Source: Planctomycetia bacterium (GTDB lineage: Bacteria; Planctomycetota; Phycisphaerae; Phycisphaerales; UBA1924). From it: DNA of 7,070 nt. The translations under genes were made by a program, and so were the position numbers. How positions within the stretch are numbered: position 1 is the stretch's first letter; every line of letters begins with the position of its first letter. The DNA lies in contig SXOY01000195.1 of NCBI GenBank assembly GCA_005776545.1, positions 1-7,070 of the forward strand, read 5' to 3'. Shown one piece after another: positions 1 to 5,305 of this stretch. Under the pieces are notes generated by a model. That model did not search any database and was not told where the DNA came from. It saw only the letters and a program-made list of their open reading frames with translations.

Positions 1-34
1 GTCTCCAGACCGATGTGCCTTTGCTCCTTCCCTC

Positions 35-55
35 TGAGATCTCAAATTTCAAATC
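35..55. repeat. AT-rich palindromic intergenic motif
   Basis: Bases 35-44 read TGAGATCTCA, a perfect 10-base palindrome, followed directly by AAATTTCAAAT. The composition is unlike the C-rich leader around it. I infer a small dispersed intergenic element or a protein-binding site; one copy in the window cannot tell these apart, and no role is visible. The rest of bases 1-80 shows no convincing gene. Confidence 0.3.
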
Positions 56-80
56 CGCACGTTCTTGGTAATGTCTGCCC

Positions 81-144
81 TTTGCCCCTTTGCCCCTTTG
101 CCCCTTTGCCCCTTTGCCCCGTTGCCCCTTTGCCCCTTTGCCCC
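81..144 (+). repeat. Octamer tandem repeat TTTGCCCC x8 (G-quadruplex pattern on the - strand)
   Basis: Eight consecutive copies of TTTGCCCC run through this stretch. Only the sixth, at 121-128, differs, starting with G. A degenerate copy precedes them at 73-80. On the complementary strand this gives eight GGGG runs separated by four-base CAAA loops, which is a classical intramolecular G-quadruplex pattern and enough for two quadruplexes in tandem. The unit is not a multiple of three, so its open reading through several frames reflects composition rather than coding. The array ends 56 bases before the start of the sugar dehydrogenase, so it probably lies in that gene's leader or promoter region. 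Confidence 0.9.
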
Positions 145-191
145 TGCTTCCACCCCTCTACCCGCTCGCCGCACGCGCCCCATCCACCACC

Positions 192-195
192 GGAG
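192..195 (+). promoter_or_regulatory. Shine-Dalgarno GGAG for the sugar dehydrogenase
   Basis: GGAG ends five bases before ATG 201. It supports this start over in-frame codons further upstream, which would put the tandem repeat inside the protein. Confidence 0.5.
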
Positions 196-200
196 TCTCA

Positions 201-1442
201 ATGCTCTTTTCCTCTTTCCTCATCGCAACTCTGCTCACCGCCGCACCCGACGCCCCTGCCGCCACTCCAGCCGCAAGCGCGGCTCGCACCCCGATCTCCA
301 TGAAGGCCATTCCGCCCGCGACCGCCATCAAATTCAAGATGGAGACGTTCGTCAAAGGTGTCGAAGTCCCCTGGGACATGGTCTTTACTTCCAAAGACCG
401 CATGCTCTTTACCGAACGCGCTGGTCGCGTGCGCCAGGTTGTCAAAGGTCAACTTCGCAACGAACCCGTTGCCATCATCGACAATGTCATCAGCATCGGC
501 GGTGAGAACGGCCTCATGGGAATCTGTCTCCACCCTGATTACGCCGACAACAAGTTCATCTATCTGGCCTTTGGTTGCAAGAAATATGGCGAGCCAAACG
601 ATGTGCGAGTGGTTCGATATGTCGATGCGGGCAACAAGCTCGAAAGCCCAACCGTGATTATCAAGGGCTTTCCCTGCGGAGCAAATCACGCAGGATGCTC
701 CGTTCGTTTCGGACCCGATGGCAAGCTATACATCACCACGGGCGAAGCGTACAAGAAACTCACTGCCAAAGATCTGTCCTCATACGGCGGCAAATTGCTC
801 CGCATTAATGGCGATGGCACTGTTCCAACAGACAATCCATTTGTGAGCGCTGAGTACAAAGCAAAAGGGGCAAAGCCTGAGATCTGGTCCTACGGCCACC
901 GCAATTCTCAGGGAATCGATTGGCATCCGGTCACTAAAGAGCTGTACTCAAGCGAACACGGCCCCTCAGGCTCAGATGCCCCCGGTGGCGGCGATGAATT
1001 CAATCACTTGCATGTGGGCCACAATTATGGTTGGCCCGATGTGCACCACGCCATGACCAACGACATCAGCGACCCGCCGCTGGTTGAATATACCCCTTCA
1101 GTTGCACCTGCCAGCGGCGTGTTCTACACCGGCTCGTTGTTCCCTGAACTCAAAGGCGCGTTCCTCTCTGGCTTCCTCCGCGGCAAAGCACTCGTCGCAT
1201 TTCATGTCGATGGCGACAAGATCGTGAAGCAAGAAACTCTGGTCAAAGACCTGGGACGAATCCGGCCCGTCATCGTCGGCCCCGATGGCGCGATCTACTT
1301 TGCAACTTCCAACAAAGATGGCCGCGGCAGACCCGATGCAGAAGACGACCGCATCTTCCGCCTCGTCGCCGACACCGGCGAAACCAAACCGGAAGTAGTT
1401 CCAGCGCCCGCCGCTCCTGCCCCCACTCCCAGCAAGCAATAA
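201..1442 (+). CDS. Secreted PQQ-dependent sugar dehydrogenase (glucose/sorbosone dehydrogenase family)
   Basis: A 413-residue protein of the soluble quinoprotein sugar dehydrogenase family, six-bladed beta-propellers that use PQQ to oxidise aldose sugars, usually in the periplasm. Visible signatures: VPWDMVF and LFTERAGRVRQV (56-80), GLMGICLHPDY (104-114), NHAG with His163, the equivalent of the catalytic base, then RFGPDGKLYITTGE (169-182), GKLLRINGDGTVP (197-209), EIWSYGHRNSQG with Arg234-Asn235 (227-238), NYGWPDV (275-281) and LGRIRPVIVGPDG (351-363) with Arg353 and Arg355 at PQQ-contact positions. The hydrophobic start (1-14) followed by an Ala/Pro-rich linker suggests a signal peptide, although it lacks the usual positive residues. 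The C-terminus (about 394-413) is a Pro/Ala tail. ATG 201 was chosen because GGAG lies at 192-195 and the family homology begins soon after; upstream in-frame codons run through the octamer repeat. No PQQ biosynthesis genes are nearby. The exact substrate cannot be read from sequence. Confidence 0.9.
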   Translation: MLFSSFLIATLLTAAPDAPAATPAASAARTPISMKAIPPATAIKFKMETFVKGVEVPWDMVFTSKDRMLFTERAGRVRQVVKGQLRNEPVAIIDNVISIGGENGLMGICLHPDYADNKFIYLAFGCKKYGEPNDVRVVRYVDAGNKLESPTVIIKGFPCGANHAGCSVRFGPDGKLYITTGEAYKKLTAKDLSSYGGKLLRINGDGTVPTDNPFVSAEYKAKGAKPEIWSYGHRNSQGIDWHPVTKELYSSEHGPSGSDAPGGGDEFNHLHVGHNYGWPDVHHAMTNDISDPPLVEYTPSVAPASGVFYTGSLFPELKGAFLSGFLRGKALVAFHVDGDKIVKQETLVKDLGRIRPVIVGPDGAIYFATSNKDGRGRPDAEDDRIFRLVADTGETKPEVVPAPAAPAPTPSKQ

Positions 1443-1454
1443 GTTCAATCACAC

Positions 1455-1868
1455 ATGCATTTCACACTACTTGATAAAGTGCTGGAAACCTCGCCGCAGA
1501 AAACGGTGACGCTCAAACACGTCTCCAATGCGGAAGAATATTTACAAGATCACTTCCCGACCTTTCCCGTATTACCCGGGGTCATGATGCTCGAATGCAT
1601 GGTGCAGGCAGCGCGACATCACCTTGAAATCCACGACACCGCAATGGACAAGCCCTGGGTGCTTGGGCGCGTGCGAGCACTGAAGTACGGGAAGTTCGTA
1701 AAACCCGGATCTTCACTGAAGATCGAGATTGAACCAGCAACAAGCAAAGACCCTTCCATGCGTGATTTCAAGGCTGAGGTTCTGCTGATTGAGCCGGGTG
1801 CCGCAGAAGGCGAGCTGCCAGTGGCCGCATCAGGGCGAATTTCGATGCGTGTGGCCAAATTAAGCTAG
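1455..1868 (+). CDS. FabZ-like 3-hydroxyacyl-ACP dehydratase (hotdog fold), copy 1
   Basis: A 137-residue single-domain hotdog protein, close to the usual FabZ length of about 145. FabZ enzymes dehydrate 3-hydroxyacyl-ACP to trans-2-enoyl-ACP in fatty acid synthesis. The active-site segment DHFPTFPVLPGVMMLE carries His33 and Glu47, spaced 14 apart as in FabZ, with the conserved PGV turn, followed by MVQAARH in the central helix. I therefore expect catalytic competence. The start is ATG 1455, 12 bases after the sugar dehydrogenase stop. No clear Shine-Dalgarno sequence precedes it, so read-through from upstream or leaderless-like initiation are both possible. It is paralogous to the protein at 2391-2906: their first 35 residues align with shared KHVS.AEE.L.DHFP. 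With the acyl carrier protein between them, the pair points to a specialised acyl-chain pathway. A thioesterase-like role is an alternative within the fold, but the His/Glu pair argues for dehydration. Confidence 0.82.
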   Translation: MHFTLLDKVLETSPQKTVTLKHVSNAEEYLQDHFPTFPVLPGVMMLECMVQAARHHLEIHDTAMDKPWVLGRVRALKYGKFVKPGSSLKIEIEPATSKDPSMRDFKAEVLLIEPGAAEGELPVAASGRISMRVAKLS

Positions 1869-1887
1869 AGAAGTATCTGCGTTTTTC

Positions 1888-1915
1888 CTAGTGCCAAGTG
1901 CCTAATGCCTAGTGC
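1888..1915 (+). repeat. Heptamer tandem repeat, consensus CTAGTGC x4
   Basis: Four 7-base units, CTAGTGC, CAAGTGC, CTAATGC and CTAGTGC, lie head to tail between the first dehydratase and the acyl carrier protein gene. They resemble the short tandemly repeated heptamers known from filamentous cyanobacteria. A GTG inside the array could open the downstream reading frame, but nothing there resembles protein, so I treat 1869-1986 as non-coding. Confidence 0.75.
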
Positions 1916-1986
1916 CTGCGAGTCCTATCATGGGCACAGTCGATGTTTCAGAGTTCCTGAACAGTTTGATAGAGGACGTGACAGCA

Positions 1987-2373
1987 ATGACCCGCGATGA
2001 GATTCTTGACAAAGTGCGTGCAGTTCTGGTTGATGCCCTTGCCGTTGATGAAGAGGAAGTGACCGCCAAGGCCTCCTTGACCCGCGACCTGGGCGCAGAG
2101 AGCATCGACTTCCTCGATATCGTTTTCAAGATCGAGCAGGCGTTCGGATTCAAGATTGCTCAAGGTGAGTTGTTCCCTGAAGGCCCGGCCCAGGGTTCAG
2201 CTCTGATCAAAGATGGCAAAGTCACGCCCGAAGGAATCGCCGCGCTCAAACAGCGCTTGCCGCACGTTGATTTTTCTCAATTCGAAACCAACCCCAGCGT
2301 GAACAAAGTGGCGGAAGTTTTTACGGTCGATGCGATCGTGAACTTTGTTGAGCGGAAACTCGCCGCCAAATAG
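1987..2373 (+). CDS. Long acyl carrier protein with inserted segment
   Basis: A 128-residue acyl carrier protein; canonical ones have about 78 residues. Residues 1-57 match helices I and II, with DLGAESIDFLDIVFKIE holding Ser39, the expected 4'-phosphopantetheine attachment site (canonical DSL is ESI here). Residues 109-128, AEVFTVDAIVNFVERKLAAK, match the last helix. Between them lies an insert of about 50 residues (58-108), GELFPEG through SQFETNPSV, in the place of the short helix III region. I recall similar long carriers from planctomycetes, but could not search. It would present acyl chains as thioesters to the flanking dehydratases. ATG 1987 was chosen because the fold starts there and AGAGGA lies at 1971-1976, though the spacing is slightly long. 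In-frame alternatives are ATG 1930, GTG 1912 and GTG 1978; their extra residues show no family similarity. Confidence 0.85.
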   Translation: MTRDEILDKVRAVLVDALAVDEEEVTAKASLTRDLGAESIDFLDIVFKIEQAFGFKIAQGELFPEGPAQGSALIKDGKVTPEGIAALKQRLPHVDFSQFETNPSVNKVAEVFTVDAIVNFVERKLAAK

Positions 2374-2379
2374 GCAATC

Positions 2380-2383
2380 GGAG
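2380..2383 (+). promoter_or_regulatory. Shine-Dalgarno GGAG deciding the GTG start at 2391
   Basis: GGAG ends seven bases before GTG 2391, ideal spacing. The alternative ATG at 2400 would be 16 bases away. Confidence 0.5.
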
Positions 2384-2390
2384 CAAGCAC

Positions 2391-2906
2391 GTGCGCTGGA
2401 TGTGGATCGACCGGATCGTCGAACTTGTACCCGGCCAGAAGATGGTGGCGATCAAACACGTCTCGCTGGCCGAAGAGCACCTGCACGATCACTTTCCAGC
2501 GACCGCGAACACTCCTGCTTTCCCAATCATGCCCATGTCGCTGATTGTCGAAGGCATGGCACAGACTGCCGGCATTCTCGTCGGTCACGCCAACGGTTTC
2601 AAAGAAAAAGTCATTCTCGCCAAGGTCAGTAAGGCCGAACTCGACATCGATGCCGTTCCCGGCGATACCTTGCGATACACGGCGACTATTCAACAGTCAG
2701 ATGCAATGGGTGCAAGTTGCATGGGGCTTGTTCACAAACTCGATGCCGCAAAGCCTGGTTCAGAAATCGAAATCGGTCGCATCGATCTGATGTTCAGCCA
2801 CATCGACCAGAACATCTCCGGTTTGGAATTTCCATCGCACAACTTTGTATTCGGCGAGTCGTTCAAAACCCTGCTCCGTATGAGCGGCATTTCGATCCCG
2901 GACTGA
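2391..2906 (+). CDS. FabZ/FabA-like hotdog dehydratase, copy 2, with altered active-site loop
   Basis: A 171-residue hotdog protein paralogous to the one at 1455-1868. It opens with RWMWIDRIVELVPGQK, then KHVSLAEEHLHDHFP. The presumed catalytic residues are His34 (HDHFP) and Glu54 (LIVEGMAQTAG), but they stand 20 residues apart instead of the FabZ 14, because about six residues (ATANTPAF region, 37-44) are inserted. The PGV turn is PMS here (48-50). Residues 72-101 (EKVILAKVSKAEL, VPGDTLRYTATI) follow the normal beta-sheet pattern, and about 25 extra residues extend the C-terminus. It starts at GTG, 17 bases after the carrier protein stop, so it is almost certainly cotranscribed with it. It may form a heterodimer with copy 1 or act on a different chain length; both are inference. 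No ketosynthase follows, since the next gene is on the other strand. Confidence 0.8.
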   Translation: MRWMWIDRIVELVPGQKMVAIKHVSLAEEHLHDHFPATANTPAFPIMPMSLIVEGMAQTAGILVGHANGFKEKVILAKVSKAELDIDAVPGDTLRYTATIQQSDAMGASCMGLVHKLDAAKPGSEIEIGRIDLMFSHIDQNISGLEFPSHNFVFGESFKTLLRMSGISIPD

Positions 2907-2914
2907 TTCGGAAT

Positions 2915-4153
2915 TCATGGCCCCAGGAAAACATCGTTCGCCAGCGGCAATTCCGTCCCGCGCATGATCCCACTGGTTTCTCCTGATCGCACACGCCGAA
3001 TGATCTCTTCAATCGGCCGCGGCAGCCAGATGTTGTCGCCGTTTGGAAGCACTGGAGTGGTCATCCATTCGACGTGCCCATCAACAAACATCGCATCCTG
3101 TCCATAGCCCTTGTGATTCGGCGATGATTCTTCGGGGAAAATCGCCTCATTCCGCACTGCACGCAGCACCACCGGCGAGCGATCTGCCACTACCACCATT
3201 GCACTTGGATGATTCCACATCGGCCGATGCGGCCCAAACATGATCTGGTAGCTGTACGAAACATCATCCAGTTTCTTCCAGTCCTTGCTTCCAGATTCAC
3301 CTTCATGGGTCACCGCGTGCGGATTTCCCGGACATGCCATGTCCTGCACTCTTGCAAATCCAGCGCGAGCAAGCGTAAACAAGTTTGCCGAATTTGACGT
3401 CGCGGCATCGCTGCCAACATCCCACCAGCGACCACCCAGACTGGCCGTTGCCATCGGCATGTCATCTCTGAAACTCTTGGCATATGCACCCATTGCGTGC
3501 GCAACGGTTTGCATATTAGACTGGCACGCGTATTTGGTGCTGTTCGCACGGCTCGCTGAAACGATCGGCCAGGCCACAGCCGAGCAGACCAACAACGCCG
3601 CGGCCACACCAACCAGATCGCCGATCTTCCAACGCGCAAACACGCCGCCACGATCGATCGAAATTGGAGCGAGCTTTGCCTCAGAAGCATCAATCTTGGC
3701 AAGCGTTCTTGCAACCAGGTCCACAGGCGATTTCTCGCGATTAGCAATCAGCAACTCGCCAATCGCGGCCACTTTGCCCGCGCGATCATGAAGTGCGCCC
3801 GGAGTACCGCTGACATCAAACCTCGCCAGCACCAGTGCATCAACAGCTTCTTCATCCATCGAAGACAAACGCGGTCCCGAAGAAAGTCCATCCGTCTCGC
3901 GTGCCCGCAAAATCCGCTGTATCGTCACTTCCTTCAACATCGAATCTGCAGTTGCATCGCTGGCAAGCAGTCCAAGGATTGCTCCGACCTTTTTCGCCCT
4001 GACCTGCAGTTCCGGTGAAACTGCTTCGATATCCAATTGAGCATCGATCAACGCATCTAATGCGACCGAGTCCGCTTCGCTCAACTGCAAAAGCAAATCC
4101 TGCGGCGTCAATTCGTCGTTTCCACTTCCTGAGTTTGCATTATCCTCAGCCAC
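2915..4153 (-). CDS. Membrane protein: duplicated anti-sigma-like module plus pseudopilin-like H-Xn-DG domain
   Basis: A 412-residue protein immediately downstream of an ECF sigma gene (11-base gap). The N-terminal region holds two similar helical modules, about 24-64 and 96-135, each of the form LS..D..A.DAL..A..D through R A.KV.AI..LL. One transmembrane helix follows at about 177-199 (DLVGVAAALLVCSAVAWPIV). The outer part reads like a planctomycete pseudopilin-like protein without its leader: CQSNMQTVAHAMGAYA (Cys210), ACPGNPHA (Cys274), then NHKGYGQDAMFVDGHVEW with His347 and Asp358-Gly359, an H-X10-DG version of the usual H-X9-DG, then PNGDNIW. From position I infer an anti-sigma or sigma-partner role with the N-terminus in the cytoplasm. 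It lacks the HxxxCxxC zinc motif of ZAS anti-sigma factors. GTG 4153 was chosen over GTG 4168, since a GAGGAGG stands six bases upstream; the longer form would overlap the sigma stop. Confidence 0.72.
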   Translation of the reverse strand: MAEDNANSGSGNDELTPQDLLLQLSEADSVALDALIDAQLDIEAVSPELQVRAKKVGAILGLLASDATADSMLKEVTIQRILRARETDGLSSGPRLSSMDEEAVDALVLARFDVSGTPGALHDRAGKVAAIGELLIANREKSPVDLVARTLAKIDASEAKLAPISIDRGGVFARWKIGDLVGVAAALLVCSAVAWPIVSASRANSTKYACQSNMQTVAHAMGAYAKSFRDDMPMATASLGGRWWDVGSDAATSNSANLFTLARAGFARVQDMACPGNPHAVTHEGESGSKDWKKLDDVSYSYQIMFGPHRPMWNHPSAMVVVADRSPVVLRAVRNEAIFPEESSPNHKGYGQDAMFVDGHVEWMTTPVLPNGDNIWLPRPIEEIIRRVRSGETSGIMRGTELPLANDVFLGP

Positions 4154-4159
4154 AATCTG

Positions 4160-4166
4160 CCTCCTC
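4160..4166 (-). promoter_or_regulatory. Strong Shine-Dalgarno GAGGAGG inside the sigma stop region
   Basis: On the - strand GAGGAGG lies six bases before GTG 4153 and overlaps the TGA stop of the sigma gene (4167-4165). It fixes the start of the membrane protein and would let ribosomes finishing the sigma gene re-initiate on its partner. Confidence 0.6.
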
Positions 4167-4794
4167 ACGAGGGATAAACCTTGTCCAGCCCCGCCTGCTT
4201 CCAGCCCTTCGCAAAGCTCGCAACCGCGGCGTGCAGCCGCGATTTCACTGTTCCCAGCGGTATCTCAAGATCCGAGCTAATTTGTGCATAGCTCAGTCGC
4301 TGAAAATACGCCAACAGCAGAATTTCCCGCAAGAGCAGCGGCATCTGGTTCAGCACCAGTTGCACCCGCTCGCCCCGCTCTTTCGAATCCATCGCCGCAT
4401 CGGGCGCGGGTATGTCGATCTCGAGGAGGTCAACATACGTCATTCCCCCGTCATCATTCCCTTTCCCACCTATCGGCGCAGAAAGGTCGAGAGTCCGGCG
4501 GCGCATCTTCCTACGAAGGAAGTCCCTGCCTTTGTTCGCAGCAATCGTAAAAAGCCAGGGCCGAAAACGTCGTTCCGCGTCAAATGTCTCAGCCGACAGG
4601 TGAATCTGGAGAAATGTGTCCTGAAAAACGTCCTCCGCACCAGTCCGATCACCAATAAGGCGGCAAAGAAACCGGTACAACTCGTCCTGGTAACGTTCGA
4701 TAATGGTCTTCAAAGCCCCCGTATCGCCGCGCCGATAGCGGTCGAAGAGAGCTTCGTCGGTCTGCGATTCGTATTTGGGTGCCGCTTGTGCCAT
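4165..4794 (-). CDS. ECF-type RNA polymerase sigma factor (first module)
   Basis: A 209-residue sigma-70 family factor with only regions 2 and 4, the extracytoplasmic-function layout. Region 2 spans about 16-100: LFDRYRRGDTGALKTIIERY, then GAEDVFQDTFLQIH (52-65) for core polymerase binding, and RFRPWLFTIAANKGRDFLRRK (76-96) for -10 recognition. A charged, glycine-rich linker (about 105-142, GGKGNDDGG) follows. Region 4 is about 143-197: MPLLLREILLLAYFQRLSY, then the helix-turn-helix QISSDLEIPLGTVKSRLHAA (171-190) that contacts -35. It should direct transcription of an envelope or stress regulon, probably held inactive by the membrane protein encoded next. ATG 4794 fits the family start; no clear Shine-Dalgarno sequence is seen. 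The DUF4286-like gene lies 54 bases upstream on the same strand, so all three may share one transcript. Confidence 0.92.
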   Translation of the reverse strand: MAQAAPKYESQTDEALFDRYRRGDTGALKTIIERYQDELYRFLCRLIGDRTGAEDVFQDTFLQIHLSAETFDAERRFRPWLFTIAANKGRDFLRRKMRRRTLDLSAPIGGKGNDDGGMTYVDLLEIDIPAPDAAMDSKERGERVQLVLNQMPLLLREILLLAYFQRLSYAQISSDLEIPLGTVKSRLHAAVASFAKGWKQAGLDKVYPS

Positions 4795-4848
4795 GGTTGA
4801 GTCTTGAGTTTGCAGTCTACGTGAAATTGTGGAGATGTGTTCGGGCTG

Positions 4849-5199
4849 TTAATGGGGTAAGTGTTCATCCCTCGCGTCCGAACGGCTCGTCGCCACCGAT
4901 AACGCTACAAACCCCTGAACTCGGTCGAAACTCACTCCCCGCTGGGCCGGAAATCTGGCCGCGCCATCCGCCCGCAATGCTGGGGCAGAAACTCGTACAT
5001 AGCGATCAAACGCTTCAGTGTCTGCAAAAACGTACTGGGTTGACACCCGCAATTCAGGACCTTCCAGTAGGATTGCAGATGCGGAAAGCGCACCGCCCTT
5101 GACGACTGCCGCCATGTGCCCATCCCCAAGCCATGCGAGATACTCATCCCTCACGGTCGCGTCCGTAAACTTGGCTGTCACGCAATACCAGACTTGCAT
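4849..5199 (-). CDS. Small DUF4286-like protein
   Basis: A 116-residue soluble protein without signal peptide or membrane segment. The pattern is that of DUF4286: an opening beta strand MQVWYCVTAKF, a helix RDEYLAWLGDGHMAAVVKGG (17-36) with His28, a strand ASAILLEG (40-47), then STQYVFADTEAFDRYVRVSAPALRADGAARF (53-83). This reads as a small ferredoxin-like alpha/beta fold related to antibiotic-monooxygenase-like domains. Family function is unknown and no catalytic residue can be named. The C-terminal 20 residues are polar and probably disordered. An AAGGAGGA at 5219-5212 lies 12 bases before the ATG, slightly far but supportive. It may be the first gene of the leftward sigma operon, or an unrelated housekeeping gene that happens to sit there. 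Confidence 0.75.
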   Translation of the reverse strand: MQVWYCVTAKFTDATVRDEYLAWLGDGHMAAVVKGGALSASAILLEGPELRVSTQYVFADTEAFDRYVRVSAPALRADGAARFPAQRGVSFDRVQGFVALSVATSRSDARDEHLPH

Positions 5200-5211
5200 G
5201 GTCCCAGAGTA

Positions 5212-5219
5212 TCCTCCTT
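5212..5219 (-). promoter_or_regulatory. Shine-Dalgarno AAGGAGGA for the DUF4286-like gene
   Basis: Read on the - strand, AAGGAGGA ends 12 bases before ATG 5199. The match is strong but the spacing longer than usual; no nearer in-frame start codon exists. Confidence 0.45.
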
Positions 5220-5225
5220 CCCGAA

Positions 5226-5249
5226 TTGACGCCGAACATCATTTGACGC
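5226..5249 (+). promoter_or_regulatory. Direct repeat TTGACGC in the divergent promoter region
   Basis: TTGACGC occurs at 5226-5232 and again at 5243-5249, 17 bases apart start to start, within the 106-base gap between the divergent sigma modules. TTGACG resembles a housekeeping -35 element, and a poor -10 candidate (CAATAT, 5267-5272) lies 18 bases beyond the second copy. It could equally be a pair of regulator half-sites. No other promoter could be assigned with confidence in this gap. Confidence 0.3.
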
Positions 5250-5305
5250 TTTCGTGGGTATTCATGCAATATCGTCTGTTGGAAATCGTTAACCCATCAG
5301 TGAGG

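Noticed and set aside
81..144. CRISPR array
   Set aside because: The units are eight bases and directly adjacent, without spacers; this is a simple tandem repeat.
90..200. N-terminal extension of the sugar dehydrogenase reading frame through the octamer repeat
   Set aside because: The octamer reads as Pro/Leu/Cys repeats in all three frames, no Shine-Dalgarno sequence precedes any upstream start, and ATG 201 has GGAG at good spacing followed by a plausible signal peptide.
3285..3791. 168-codon + strand open frame inside the membrane protein gene
   Set aside because: It mirrors the Ala-rich coding and transmembrane region on the - strand, and no start signal or family pattern is seen.
4015..4800. 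261-codon open frame on the + strand
   Set aside because: It is the complement of the well-supported ECF sigma gene and its composition has no family resemblance.
5018..5305. N-terminal extension of the second sigma factor
   Set aside because: The frame stays open, but most of it lies opposite the DUF4286-like gene and adds residues without sigma similarity; an ordinary ECF length is reached from 5264-5315.
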